Notes: generated by a model from the sequence alone, not told the origin. A stretch of DNA of 64,000 bases from W0P28-013 sp051870755 (GCA_051870755.1 JBJECE010000034.1:1-64000), one strand, 5' to 3'; shown: positions 17,120 through 28,500, counted from the stretch's first letter. A program made the numbers and translations.

Positions 17120-19096
17120 TCAATACAAATCTATGCGTTTTTCGACATCTACCGTACCATCGCTATAGGTGGTTACAATCACACGGAAATTGGCTGAGAT
17201 ACGATATTCGCGTACAGCGGCCACCGTTTTGGCCTGTGAGGCAGGATATTCGGCTGCTGATGGTGCCGCCTCATCAAACGTAACGTGGCACGATTCGATG
17301 ACAGTACCATCGGGTGTTGTAACCTCTACATAGTAGGTGTTGGTAATATTCGAGGTGTCGGGTATACGATAATATTGCCCCGTTGCTCCGTCAATGGCAT
17401 TGCCGTTGAGGTACCACTGATAGGCGGTGTAGCCTTTGTCCTTGTTGCTGACAAACAAGAAATCGGTCCATTTGCGATAGATCAGCGTGTCGCACGGCGG
17501 CGTGGGTGGTGTGGGCGGTTCGGAACAATCTTTCACCGTCAGAATGTAGGTGTCGGTAAAGGCTATTACCGCCGTTTCGGTCGAGATGGTTTGGAACATG
17601 ATGTCATCCAAGCAAAAGTCGTTACCAACGCCGGCGTTGTCGTTCAAGTTTTTCACGCCAATCATCACATTGGTCGATGTTTTTGGCGCCGTATAGGTTA
17701 CAAACTGCTGGTGCCACTCGTTATCGTCGGTCGGCAGCGTGTAGGGTTCGCCTAACGGTTGTTCGCCCGCACCATCATTCAGGTCGATGTAGAACTGCAG
17801 TATTGCCGGAGATCCCGCTTCGCCGGTCGTATTCGGCATTGCCGCCCAATAGGAGAAATAATAGGTCGAATCGGCCATTACTATCAAATCCTCATTATCT
17901 TTCTTAGGGTCAGTCTCTGTGGAACACTCGGTTTCGGCCTTCCATGCATAACCGGATGCTCCGGCATCAAACAGACCAAATTTGTCGCCACCATGTGGTT
18001 CGATAGATTCAAATTTGTACCAAAAATCACTCGCATTTGCGGCCAACGTATAAAGATTACTCCCTAAATGACCGGCACTATTATAATAATCACCATCATT
18101 AGCCGGATATTCTACATTCGTATAACTCGACGTAAACCCATCAGTCGATTCAAACTCGCCGCCGGCCATCAGGTTGTTCGAAGCCACGATGTTTGTTTTG
18201 TAGGCAGTTACTTTGTAGGTGCATGTGCCTGTGTTGCTGATCGGCACTTCGACCTCGCGCGACGTGGCGCCGTTCACCGTTTCGTCGGTCGATTCCCACT
18301 TGTAGAAATCGGCTTCGATGGACGACGACAGCGTAATGGTGGCGCCATCGGCTTGGCACTCTTCAGAAGAAGATGTTTGCGTACAAATGGGCGCCGGTAC
18401 GGTCAGCGAAAGCGGTTTGCTCTCTATCAACTGCGTGCAGGCCACATCAGCATAGACCGACACATAGACTGCAACAGCATCGCCTTCGGCGGCAGGCACA
18501 TCTTCTATCACATATTGATAGGGCGATTTTGGCGTGCGCACTTTTTTCGATACGCCGGTCGCCGGGCAACTGATAACCATGCCACACGGCGCGCCGCTGA
18601 GCGTAACTGTCAGATTGATATTATACTTTTTGGTAGCGCAGTCGTAATTGACACTTGCATCGATGTCGGCAATGCCCGATGCACCCGTAGATGCCGGCGC
18701 AGCCAGCCATTGACCTGTGCCATTAACGGCTGTTACCTGATAATAAGGCGTTGATGCACTCTTCCACCACACCTCTTCACCTACTACCCCGAGATTCTGA
18801 TCAGTGGTGTAGTCTTCGGTGTGTGTCATACTATAAGCGAAGCGTATATTATCTTGCGTTTCAGCCTGGCTTGTCGTCGTATAGGAATATACGCCGTCCT
18901 TGCCCGGCACCGGTTTCATACGATACGAACCCGATGGTTGTCCGTCGCGGGATCCGCTCAAGACGAGATAGTACGATTTTTTGCAGCACCACTGTTGCGT
19001 TACATCCAGATAGATGGTTGTACCTTTTGGTATGAATCCGCCAAAGGCTGCCACCGTGGTCAATGCTATTGTGATAAGACTAAAAATACGTTTCAT
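17120..19096 (-). CDS. Exported surface protein, paralogue of 15223-17115
   Basis: A 658-residue exported protein; the start at MKRIFSLITIALTTVAAFGG gives a proper signal peptide. The N-terminal 110 residues (TTIYLDVTQQWCCKKSYYLV) resemble a starch-binding-like fold. A middle module NNLMAGGEFES to GVGNDFCLDDIMF repeats that of the downstream gene, and the AYQWYLNGNAIDGATGQYY segment repeats its Ig-like module. The C-terminus (SDGTVDVEKRIDLY) is not a recognisable type IX sorting domain, unlike its paralogue, so it may be retained at the cell surface in another way or have lost the signal. Sits in the middle of the large envelope operon. Confidence 0.65.
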   Translation of the reverse strand: MKRIFSLITIALTTVAAFGGFIPKGTTIYLDVTQQWCCKKSYYLVLSGSRDGQPSGSYRMKPVPGKDGVYSYTTTSQAETQDNIRFAYSMTHTEDYTTDQNLGVVGEEVWWKSASTPYYQVTAVNGTGQWLAAPASTGASGIADIDASVNYDCATKKYNINLTVTLSGAPCGMVISCPATGVSKKVRTPKSPYQYVIEDVPAAEGDAVAVYVSVYADVACTQLIESKPLSLTVPAPICTQTSSSEECQADGATITLSSSIEADFYKWESTDETVNGATSREVEVPISNTGTCTYKVTAYKTNIVASNNLMAGGEFESTDGFTSSYTNVEYPANDGDYYNSAGHLGSNLYTLAANASDFWYKFESIEPHGGDKFGLFDAGASGYAWKAETECSTETDPKKDNEDLIVMADSTYYFSYWAAMPNTTGEAGSPAILQFYIDLNDGAGEQPLGEPYTLPTDDNEWHQQFVTYTAPKTSTNVMIGVKNLNDNAGVGNDFCLDDIMFQTISTETAVIAFTDTYILTVKDCSEPPTPPTPPCDTLIYRKWTDFLFVSNKDKGYTAYQWYLNGNAIDGATGQYYRIPDTSNITNTYYVEVTTPDGTVIESCHVTFDEAAPSAAEYPASQAKTVAAVREYRISANFRVIVTTYSDGTVDVEKRIDLY

Positions 19097-19123
19097 GGTA
19101 TCTGTTTTTTTGTGTTTTAACAA

Positions 19124-20893
19124 TTATTCTTCTATCGGTATGATTTCGACACGGCGGTCGAGCGCGATGGAGTGTTCGACGCCGCTACCTGCATCGTAGG
19201 CAATGTCGGCAGCATGCGCTTCGACGCGCAGTTGTTCGGCCTTCACGCCTTTGTGCAGCAGCAGGTCGGCCACAGCTTGTGCGCGTTTTTCGGACAAGAT
19301 GCGGTTTTTGCGCGCATTACCTTCCTTACTTGCGTGTCCCGAAACGATGATTTTTTGATCGGGATTTTCCAACAGCACCGCCGCAATCTGGTCGATGATG
19401 TCGGCAGGTTCGAGTTTCGGCACTGTCGAGTTAAGATCAAACCAGATAACCGATTTTTTCATCAGACGCACGATTTCTTTGGCAGCTTCTTTTTTGGGTT
19501 TTATCTCGGTTTCGGTGCGTGCCGTCAGTTTCATGGTCGTGTCGCACACCACTACATGTTCGAACAACGAGCGTGTTTCGGTCTTCTTTTCGACATGATG
19601 CCACGAGATGCCCACTTTGACGCCGACGCCCCACGGGCGCACGCCCGACACGAAATCCGAAGCCAACTCGCCATTATACATATTCATAAAGTCGTGCCGG
19701 CGATAGTCGTCGGCTGACGGTTGTTTCCAACCGATGGCTTGTTGCGATTCGTTATTGAGGTCGAGGCAGTTCATCTGGAAATAGAGTCCGGCCATCAGGT
19801 CGAGACGTTCGTTCAGCGGATACATCACACCCACTTCAGCCGATGCCGTCAGCGCTACCTGTGTCAGATTCAAGTTGTGCCGCTCTTTCGAAAAAGCGAT
19901 ACCAATCTCTTCCGTATAGAAGTCGCGGTCGGGCTGATTGACAATCGTCATCTCCCACTGCGGATAGTAGCCTTGGTGTTCGAGCGAGCCGCTTTTCAGC
20001 GCCCACTTGTTGTACACAGGCATGCCCACGCGTACGCCCACGCCGGCATATAGGCGCAAGTTGTCCTTCGTAATCGGATATTGGCACTGCACGCCGACAG
20101 GCAATTCGACGATGTGCGTTATCTGCTGTTCGCGCCAATCGTGCGTTACGGCATAGTGCGTATATTGCTCGCCATCGGTATCACCTTGTCCTTCCCACAC
20201 ATTGGTGTTGTTGAGTACGCCGTAACTACCGTAGCCCGCAAATCCGACGCCCACGGTTATGCCCCAATTCTCGTTGAAATAGTAGGCATACTGCGCCTGC
20301 AACAAACCTTGTAAGTCGCCCAAATTTTTACCGACTTTTTCGCCGGCAGCATCGCGCAACGAGTAACCCATCGAACCATAACCAAGTCCCAGCAACGCTT
20401 GCACATAGTGGCCTTTGCGTGTGGGCGCCGACTCGACAACGACCACCGAATCGAGCCGACGAGTCTGCGTGTGGCACGTTACCGAAAATGTCGTATCCTG
20501 ATACGTTTTGACGATTTTGTCGTCGTCCTCGGTCGTGTTGGCCGGCTCTACACCGGGCGACTTGTAAATGGTAGGCGGTGCCGGCGGATTGGTGATTTTG
20601 ATGTCGTTTTTCTTGGCTTTGACGATGAACTTTTTGCCCAACAATTTTTTGATGGCACTCGTAGCGCTCACATCTTTGAATTTGATGGTTACCATCCGTT
20701 CAAAGTCGATATTGGCATCGGTGTAATCGACCGTATAGCCACTGCGACGGCCTATGTCGTCGAGCACTTCGGTCAGTTGTACATTTACATACGATTTCGT
20801 TATCTTTTTATGTGCCGATGCCTTTGGCGCTGCAAAAGCAGAGCCAAAGGACATCAATACACATAGCAATATGGAAAACAGACGTGTATTCAT
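19124..20893 (-). CDS. STN-domain / beta-barrel / OmpA-domain outer-membrane protein
   Basis: A 589-residue protein with a signal peptide (LFSILLCVLMSFGSAFA). Residues about 30-100 are an STN-like domain (secretin/TonB short N-terminal; VQLTEVLDDIGRRSGYTVDY, then KKLLGKKFIVKAKKNDI). Residues about 160-430 resemble an outer-membrane barrel paralogous to the 14197 gene. The C-terminal 120 residues are an OmpA peptidoglycan-binding domain (VIWFDLNSTVPKLEP, IIVSGHASKEGNARKN, LSEKRAQAVADLL). Joining STN, barrel and OmpA is unusual: STN normally belongs to TonB-dependent receptors or secretins. It may anchor the operon's exported proteins between cell wall and outer membrane; this is inference. Confidence 0.75.
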   Translation of the reverse strand: MNTRLFSILLCVLMSFGSAFAAPKASAHKKITKSYVNVQLTEVLDDIGRRSGYTVDYTDANIDFERMVTIKFKDVSATSAIKKLLGKKFIVKAKKNDIKITNPPAPPTIYKSPGVEPANTTEDDDKIVKTYQDTTFSVTCHTQTRRLDSVVVVESAPTRKGHYVQALLGLGYGSMGYSLRDAAGEKVGKNLGDLQGLLQAQYAYYFNENWGITVGVGFAGYGSYGVLNNTNVWEGQGDTDGEQYTHYAVTHDWREQQITHIVELPVGVQCQYPITKDNLRLYAGVGVRVGMPVYNKWALKSGSLEHQGYYPQWEMTIVNQPDRDFYTEEIGIAFSKERHNLNLTQVALTASAEVGVMYPLNERLDLMAGLYFQMNCLDLNNESQQAIGWKQPSADDYRRHDFMNMYNGELASDFVSGVRPWGVGVKVGISWHHVEKKTETRSLFEHVVVCDTTMKLTARTETEIKPKKEAAKEIVRLMKKSVIWFDLNSTVPKLEPADIIDQIAAVLLENPDQKIIVSGHASKEGNARKNRILSEKRAQAVADLLLHKGVKAEQLRVEAHAADIAYDAGSGVEHSIALDRRVEIIPIEE

Positions 20894-20908
20894 GGTTTTG
20901 CTATTGTT

Positions 20909-23701
20909 TTAATAAACTATCACTTTTTGTCCGCCACCGATGTAAACGCCTTTCTGCAAACCTTCGACAGCATTCACACCGCTATGCAACTCGAGATGCC
21001 GTACCAACATGCCGGTGGCCGTGTACAGGTTCATTTCGAGGTCTTCGGGCGTATCGATGTAGAGGATGCCATTGTGAACATAAATGAGCATATTAGCAGT
21101 AGGCAACTCTATATTTTCGATAGCCGTCGAACTACCGGCATAGTGCGGTTCCGGATCGGGCAATGCGCCTGTGCAAGGATCTTCTTCCGGATAGTCGGGC
21201 GTTGGATCCGGTTCAGGTTCGGGTTCGGGATCCGGTTCAGGTTCAGGTTGCGGTACGTCGGCACAGAGAGTGGTAACCTGACTATTGTAGGCAATGCTGT
21301 TATAATCATGTCCGACCCACAAGCCTCGCTCCGTATATGTGAGGTCAGCCGACTTATTAGAATCTCCTCCAGGGTTCCAGATAATCATCCAACCGCTTGT
21401 ATCTGAAGTTGCATCGTCGGGTATCACAAATTTATATACGCCTCCGCCCAATGCAGTAGCCTTAGTACCCGGCCAATCGTTGGTGATGGTTGTGTTACCG
21501 TTGTTTTTATCCCAAATATAAGCGTACGCGCTACTGCCAAAGGAGGTGGCATCGGCTTGGAAGAATACGCAGCGTTCGTCGGCAGTCTCGAGACAGGGGG
21601 TAGCGGGATTCTCAATGGATCCACCACCTGTGCTACCACCATCGCCGAAGCGTGGGTCGAGGGCTTCCTCTTTGCCGTCCCACTGCGGGTCGCCAATGTT
21701 GGCTTTGCTGCTGCCGTAAAGGTAATTGCCATCCGTACCGATTTTACCGGGGGCAGGCGTTTTGGCCGTACTGAGTACATACACGCGCATATTGCCTTTG
21801 CCGGAACAGGTGGCCGTAAGAGAACCATTTGTAACGGTTTTTACATCGCCGGTTACACAATCAATGTATGTACCATTCTCGATGCCGGTGAACGTGGCAT
21901 TACCCGAAATAGTAACCAACGCATACGAATCGGTGGTGGCATCGGTATAGCGGCGTTTGAAAGCGAACAAACCGCTGCAACCATCGGTGCTGTACTGACC
22001 TTTGCGCAAAGCAGGTACCGACAGACGTATTTTTGCCAAGCGGCGAATGTGGCGCGCCAACGGATGTTGAAGCGTTTGTGCCATGTTGCCACACGCCTCG
22101 TTGTATTCGCCAAAATCGCTGGTTTCGACATAGCCGCTCAAGTAGCCGCCATAGTAAGCACGACCGCTTTCTTTCAGAGCAATTTCCGTACCTTTATCAA
22201 TCAGTTGTCCTTTTTTGAACTCAATTTCCGATCCGTAGTAGATGCACGGAATGCCGCGGAAAGTAAACATCAGCGAGAGGTTCTCTGCCCACGTCGATTG
22301 GTCTTTGGCAAAACGCTGGCTTTCGGGCGCACCGTCCGGTGCGTAGTCGTGGCTATCGACATAGACCACGTTCCAAGTGGCATCGTTGTAGTATTTATCG
22401 CCACTGCGCACTTGGTAAGCCGAAGTAGCACTCTCGAAGTTCCAGTGCATCGGGAAGTCGATAACGCTGAAGCCGGAGTATTGGCTGTAGTCGGGCGTAT
22501 GGTAGGCATTGCCTTTCAGGAATGCATTGTCCGAAGTGCGGGTGTCGCTATGTTCGCCCAAATAGTCCGCAGCCTGTTGGTCCACAGAGGTAACATTGGT
22601 ATGCGTACCCTTGCTGCCTTCGGCAACAAACTGCCCATCCCACGAGTGCGGGTCGGTGTCCCACGCATAGTCTTTCGTTTCTGTCCAAGTATAGAAATAG
22701 GGTGATAGATTGTCATGATTGCGATAGGTTACGTTGCGGTCGCGTGCGCACACCTCGCCGTACATGAAAAAGTCGCCACCGTTGCGTTTGGCTTTGTACT
22801 GTTCGGCCAACGCTTTGAATTGCGGAATGAAATTTTTGTTGAACGTGAGGCGCGAGATGTGTCCGCTGGTGTCGATGCGGAAACCATCTACACCCATTTT
22901 GATAAACTCGCCATAGCACTTAACCAAATAATCTGCCACATACTGGTTCTCGGTATTGAGGTCCACGCAGTCGCCGGCTATCTGTGCCCACCAACGGGTG
23001 TCGTCGTCCCAGTTGAAAGAGCCGAAGTGGTGCCAATAGTTGTTCTTGTCGTGGTTATTGCCGTCGGTATTCTTCATCTCCGCCAAGCGGGCATCATACT
23101 GCTTGCCGCCCTCCAGCGAGAGATAGTCATCGGGCAGGCGTCCGCCATCTTTTTTGGTGTAAGGAATCATACACTCGTTGATGTTTGATTGGTCGGCGTT
23201 CCAATCGCGGGTGAAGAGTTTGCAGAGATTCTCCTCGCCGAAGTTGCCCGTGTGGTTGAGCACGATGTCGAGAATAATTTTCATGCCGCGTGCGTGCGCC
23301 GCATCGATAAGATCCTGAAACTTAACATCTTCGCTCTCGTAGCGTTTGTCCACCTCGGAGAAGTTCAATGCGTGATAACCATGATAATCATAGCCCGAAC
23401 CATTAGTAACGACCGGCGTAATCCAAACGGCCGTAAAGCCCAGCGCCTTGATGTAATCGAGTTTTTCGATCAAGCCCTTGAAATCGCCGCGCCATGCGGG
23501 GTCGCCTACGTTCTTGGTTTGTCCGTCCCAACACTGGGTGTCGTTGCTCGGGTCGCCGTTGTAGAAACGGGTGGTCATCACAAAATAGATCTGCTCGTCG
23601 CGAAAATCGGTGCGACTTGTGTACGGGATAGCAGCACTTAAGCCCTGCACAAACAGCAGTGAACATAAGGCCACCGCAAAGCCTGTTTTGAAAAGTTTCA
23701 T
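20909..23701 (-). CDS. Secreted GH13 alpha-amylase with starch-binding module and T9SS tail
   Basis: A 930-residue secreted glycoside hydrolase of family 13, expected to cleave alpha-1,4-glucan links in starch or glycogen outside the cell. A signal peptide (to about residue 23) is followed by a TIM barrel (about 35-560). Conserved regions are DIVLNH (145-150), GFRIDT with nucleophile D277, MYGEV with acid/base E316, and SHD with D452, so the active site looks complete. A starch-binding-like module (CBM25/26 type, about 690-795, CVFFQADATSF to YTERGLWVG) precedes a Pro/Glu/Asp linker (about 800-830) and a type IX sorting domain (NLYTATGMLVRHLE, KGVYIGGGQKVIVY). It is the only clear enzyme of the operon. 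Confidence 0.9.
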   Translation of the reverse strand: MKLFKTGFAVALCSLLFVQGLSAAIPYTSRTDFRDEQIYFVMTTRFYNGDPSNDTQCWDGQTKNVGDPAWRGDFKGLIEKLDYIKALGFTAVWITPVVTNGSGYDYHGYHALNFSEVDKRYESEDVKFQDLIDAAHARGMKIILDIVLNHTGNFGEENLCKLFTRDWNADQSNINECMIPYTKKDGGRLPDDYLSLEGGKQYDARLAEMKNTDGNNHDKNNYWHHFGSFNWDDDTRWWAQIAGDCVDLNTENQYVADYLVKCYGEFIKMGVDGFRIDTSGHISRLTFNKNFIPQFKALAEQYKAKRNGGDFFMYGEVCARDRNVTYRNHDNLSPYFYTWTETKDYAWDTDPHSWDGQFVAEGSKGTHTNVTSVDQQAADYLGEHSDTRTSDNAFLKGNAYHTPDYSQYSGFSVIDFPMHWNFESATSAYQVRSGDKYYNDATWNVVYVDSHDYAPDGAPESQRFAKDQSTWAENLSLMFTFRGIPCIYYGSEIEFKKGQLIDKGTEIALKESGRAYYGGYLSGYVETSDFGEYNEACGNMAQTLQHPLARHIRRLAKIRLSVPALRKGQYSTDGCSGLFAFKRRYTDATTDSYALVTISGNATFTGIENGTYIDCVTGDVKTVTNGSLTATCSGKGNMRVYVLSTAKTPAPGKIGTDGNYLYGSSKANIGDPQWDGKEEALDPRFGDGGSTGGGSIENPATPCLETADERCVFFQADATSFGSSAYAYIWDKNNGNTTITNDWPGTKATALGGGVYKFVIPDDATSDTSGWMIIWNPGGDSNKSADLTYTERGLWVGHDYNSIAYNSQVTTLCADVPQPEPEPDPEPEPEPDPTPDYPEEDPCTGALPDPEPHYAGSSTAIENIELPTANMLIYVHNGILYIDTPEDLEMNLYTATGMLVRHLELHSGVNAVEGLQKGVYIGGGQKVIVY

Positions 23702-23734
23702 AAGTAATCGGTATTTTTAGGTTAGTAAATTCAA

Positions 23735-25552
23735 TTAGGGTGTTACTACAATTTTCTGACCTTCAATCACATAAATGCCGGCTGCCAGCCCTGCAATTTC
23801 GGTAACGCCGGCAGTTAATTGCACATACGCAACTACTTGTCCGCCAACCGTATAGAGATAGGTATCGAGTGCACGCTCCGACCGGATATAGAGCGTATTG
23901 CCCAACGCCACCATGCGCAAAGGTTCAGTTGTAACTTGGTGCAAGGCTGTAGGAGCCGTGTTGGCGACATCGTACCAGCGCGTCCAGTCCCACAATTTCA
24001 CTTCGCCCGACTTCAGGCTCAAGCCATTGCCCGACGGATATTGTTCTTTGCCGGCATCTTCCGACAAATTGTTATTAAAAATCACACTGGCACTACTCCA
24101 CCCGCTCGGCAACGTGCTGTAGTAGTAATTGTCATATATTTGCTTCATAGCCACACCCGGCCATTTGGCATTCTCTTTCTCGCCGCCTTGATACATGTAA
24201 CAATAGGCCTCCGCCCAAGTGTCCGGTTTGACGATGATGGCTGTGCCTTTCGCCAATTCGAAGCCGGCGCCTTTGGTATAAACGTAGTCGGTCGAAGTAT
24301 TATCTGTGCCGTTGGTTGCAGTTACGGTTAATGTTACCGCCGAGCCAACCGGCACCGACTCGCCAATAGTTACAGAGGCGGCATCGGCAAAATCAACGGG
24401 CGTGCCACCATCAACGGCATACGAGCCGGCAGTTGCATTTTTCAGACGTAACGCAATGGTCAGTGCATCGGCATGGTAGGTGTAGCCGTCGGGCACACTG
24501 ACAAACGCTTCGGGCGCAGGAGCCGGCGCACTACCCGCACGGCGGCAACCGATGTCGGCCAATTGGCAACGGATGGTGTCGGAGTCGTCCTTCTCGTGCG
24601 ACGTCGATGCATCCGAGCCATAGGTGCCATACACGTTGTCCAACATACTCGGGTCGTGCGGCAGGCAATCGATGCCCGACTCACCACGAGTAGCGATCAT
24701 CATCACACCAATACCCGTTGTAGTAAGATCTGCTTTGGTAATGTTGAGTGCAGACAACGGAATTTGCATTTCGTAGAACGAATCGTATTTCGTTTGATGA
24801 TTGCGTCGCACCTTACCCTGACAAGCGGCCGCATCCAACACATCAAGCCACGTAGAACCGCCATTATACACATCGTCGGGCGACTGCGGCTGATAGAGAT
24901 GTAACAGACTGTTGCCCAAAAACTTATGGCTCATCTTGTAGGAGATGCCGTTTTTAGCATATTCCTTGCAGGCATCGCCGTAATTCGTGTTTCCCTGTGC
25001 GTCCGCGGGGAGGAACATCGCGGGGGTGCCCAGCCCTGGCTTTCCACTCATCATAAAAAGGTGGTCCACGGGTGTTTCATAGACTACGTCCACTTTTTTC
25101 CACAGCATGCCGCCGTCTGTCAATCTGCCGGTCATAGTCTTGGCGGGGTCCACGCTGATAGCGACTGCCAACGGCACATCGCCCACATAGCCGTCGTCGG
25201 AGATAGGACCATTGCCGTCCTGCTCCCACCATGTGTCGAAGGTGTTAACCATCTGCCAGGCAAGGTAGAGATTTGCATCGTCCCATGCGGCATAGAGAGC
25301 ATAACAATCAAGCACGCAGTTTTCGTGCTGCCCTTTGAAGGAGTTGCACATATCGTTGGCGCTGCCTTGCGCGATGCACATGGCTTGTGTCCAATCGGAA
25401 GGGTCGCCATCGACGGTGATGGTTTTCTCTTGACCAAACTGATTGTTGGGGTTGGTGGCATAGACGCCACGATTTTCGACCACGCCGGTAGCACCCACGG
25501 CCAACCATGGCAACAACGCCACTGCGCATGCGATTATTTTTGCTTTAGTCAT
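23735..25552 (-). CDS. T9SS-secreted protein with starch-binding-like module
   Basis: A 605-residue protein; the start MTKAKIIACAVALLPWLAVG gives a signal peptide, while the 42 codons upstream have no such character. The N-terminal half (about 25-345) resembles DOMON/CBM9-type binding domains (ALYAAWDDANLYLAWQMV). A Pro/Ala-rich break near 345 and an Ig-like stretch lead to a module at about 430-540 with AYCYMYQGGEKENAKWPGV, the pattern of CBM26-like starch-binding domains. The tail is a type IX sorting domain (TYLYTVGGQVVAYVQ, AAGIYVIEGQKIVV). Its place next to the amylase suggests surface binding of alpha-glucan. No catalytic motif found. Confidence 0.75.
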   Translation of the reverse strand: MTKAKIIACAVALLPWLAVGATGVVENRGVYATNPNNQFGQEKTITVDGDPSDWTQAMCIAQGSANDMCNSFKGQHENCVLDCYALYAAWDDANLYLAWQMVNTFDTWWEQDGNGPISDDGYVGDVPLAVAISVDPAKTMTGRLTDGGMLWKKVDVVYETPVDHLFMMSGKPGLGTPAMFLPADAQGNTNYGDACKEYAKNGISYKMSHKFLGNSLLHLYQPQSPDDVYNGGSTWLDVLDAAACQGKVRRNHQTKYDSFYEMQIPLSALNITKADLTTTGIGVMMIATRGESGIDCLPHDPSMLDNVYGTYGSDASTSHEKDDSDTIRCQLADIGCRRAGSAPAPAPEAFVSVPDGYTYHADALTIALRLKNATAGSYAVDGGTPVDFADAASVTIGESVPVGSAVTLTVTATNGTDNTSTDYVYTKGAGFELAKGTAIIVKPDTWAEAYCYMYQGGEKENAKWPGVAMKQIYDNYYYSTLPSGWSSASVIFNNNLSEDAGKEQYPSGNGLSLKSGEVKLWDWTRWYDVANTAPTALHQVTTEPLRMVALGNTLYIRSERALDTYLYTVGGQVVAYVQLTAGVTEIAGLAAGIYVIEGQKIVVTP

Positions 25553-25575
25553 AACTCTGTATTTAGTTGTTAGGT

Positions 25576-28500
25576 TTATCGTATCACAATTTTTTCGACA
25601 GCGTTGCCAATCTGCAACAGATAGGTGCCGGCGGCCATAGCCGGTATTTCGAGGTTGCCATCGGCAAGGCGTGTCCATACCAAACGACCTACGGTGTCGA
25701 ACAGGCGCACCATGGTGCCCGCATCCACTCCTTCGACTTTGACTACGCCGTTATCGACATAAACCACATACGATGCGGTGGCATCGGTCATTTGCGTGGT
25801 AACGGACGACGATTTGACAATCAGTTCGAAACGGTCGTCCAACGTACCTGCTTCGGCTTCGAACGTATAACCGGCGAGACTTAAATCGGTATAAGTGCCC
25901 AAACCGCGGTCGTACAACACCACATTCAGGCCATCGGTGCCATCGGGCAATGCCAGCGTATAGACGCCACCGGCCGCCAATGTTACACCAATCGATACAC
26001 CTTTTTGCGCATCGGCCATCGGCAACACGTTGGCTGCCAATGTAATACGGTTTTCGCCCGCCAACGAATAGACATTGGCACCGGACGAGAATTGTTTGGT
26101 CAGGTCGTAGTTCAAATCGAATGCGTTGGTTACGTTCGTCTCTTGCGTGCGGATATAGGTATGATCAACTTGTTGAGCAGCAGCATTTTGTAGCACCAGA
26201 CGCAAGGTGTGGCGGTCGGCCTCTTCGTCGGGCGTGGCGGCGCGCATCATGCGTTGCGACGGCACCACTTCGCCGGTAACCGATTTCTCCTGCCAAGAGA
26301 TAGTGCCGCCAAACTGTACCATATAGGCCTGCATGCTGCGGAACGTGGTATCGGAGCAGGCTGCCACATAGTACGAATATTTCTCCGGCTGATAGACGTA
26401 CATGAAACCAACCGTCAAACCATGGGCTGCATCCTCTATCTGTTGAGCGATCATCGGGTTGCCAAACTTATCAATATTGGCATAGGCCGGCACACCGATA
26501 ATATTCCAGTTGGAGTCGTAAATGTAGCGGTCGCAACGCTCGATGGTACACTTATATGCCGGTATCGTAACCGTTTCCAACTGACCGCTGATGTCCATCG
26601 GTTCTGTATTGGCCGATGGGAAGTAGATGCTCACCTCGGTGTTGCCGTGCGTAAACTGTTGCGCCAAAATCTGCTCCCAATCGATGTACAACACATAACC
26701 CATGCCTTTTTTCAGAATCACCTCGCTGGGGTTCCAATAGTAGCGCCAATAGGTCGGCGAATCGGCCCAACAGCCTTTGGCGGCACGTTCGGCGCCGTCG
26801 TAGTATTGAATGACATAGTCGTTGCTGTAAACACCGCAACCGAACACCTCCGACAGACGCACATCGAACGGGAACGAAATCCAATAGAATTTCTTCTCTT
26901 CGTCACTGATGGTGTCGGCACTCAAATAATCTTTGGTCAAGGTCAGCACGCAATAGACGTTTTTCACCTCGCCCACTGCACGGTCGGCAGGATTGAAAGT
27001 CAGTTGGCGCGCATCGCCCTGATTTTGGCGGATAATCATCATATCGGTTTCGATGGACACGCTATCGGTGATTTCGCCTTCGGGCAACCAAGCACAAATC
27101 AGGTGATTGGTTTTGAAGTCGTAAATCACGCGGATGTTGTATGTTTTGCCGGACAATCCTTTAATCAGTTGGAACGAATATGCCTCTTCCGACCCTTTGA
27201 AGTACTGAGTATAGCCGGCATAGGGCGCCTTGATTTTGATGAATGCGTTCGGGTCGGATTTGATGTCGAGGCGATAGACCCAGTTTTGCTGGTCGGAGAA
27301 TTTGAGGCTGGTCTGCTGGTTGCCGCTCATGTCGTAGATGCCTTTTTGACTCAACAAGAAGAGGTTGTCGCCGGCGCCGGCCAAATAGGCGCGGTCGGTG
27401 CTGTTGTCGTAACTATTCCACATGAAACGGATGTTGGCGCTGTTCAGCAATTGGCCTGTGGCGTCCACATAGTTGTGGTCGGCTTCGTAGGCGTTTTGCA
27501 CCAACGTGTCGGTGAGGCAGTAACTGTAGTCGTTGGCCACCACAAAATTGAGATTGGTGCCGTTGGTCGTCCAGTGGCAGCAATAGTGGTCGAAAGTTTC
27601 GTGCTGGCGCGCATAATCCGAATACCAGAAACGGTTTTGCAGATTGCCCTGTGCCGAAACGAAATCCCAACCGGCTTTCGACGCATCGGAACGAATAAAG
27701 TAGTTGCCCGTGTAGGGGTGAATCTTCTCGGCGGACACGGTAGCTGCGCCACCGGCCTGTTCAATTACAAAATTGTAAACGCCATTACCGGTTATCGTAG
27801 CCGTGGTTTTTACGTTGATTTCCTGCCGGGTAACCCACTCCATGCCGGTACCGGCGTCGTTGGTTATAAATTGCTGCAACCACACTTCGCATGTGTTCGG
27901 GTTTTCCGATTCGGTGCCTTCTGCGCTTTTCACATTCGGGCGCACATGCAGACTGACTGTGTCGCAGCCGGCCTCGTGCACAGCGATGGTGTGCGACGGG
28001 TGGAATTTGACAAACGTGCTGCCGCTCTTCTCCACATACACAAGGCGATATTCGGTTGTGGGATAGAGCACATCAATCTCCACCTTACCATTCGCCAAAT
28101 TGAGTTGGAACGTATAGGCGCCGGTGATAGTCGGCTGAATCACCACTTCATTGCCACCCGAGTCATGTACATAGAGTTCGAAGCGATGATTGTCAGAGGT
28201 GCATGTAGTCGGCTCGGTTATTTTGAAATAATACGATTTGTCGTTCTTCACGAGGAAACTATATTTGGTGCCTGCCACCAAGTTGAGAGTTACCGTCGAG
28301 ATATAGTCGCCCGCTTTGGCGGCAGTGAAGCGATAACTCTCATCCAAATAAGCGTTATTATCCGTTTGATTGCGCAAACCGAGATTATAGCCCGGATCGG
28401 TATCGTTGAACTTCATCCATACGCCTTCGTTGTAGTAGTTTACTTTATTCGTAACACTTTCACTTTGCCCTTTTTCTGCAATGAACACCGGCATATCTTT

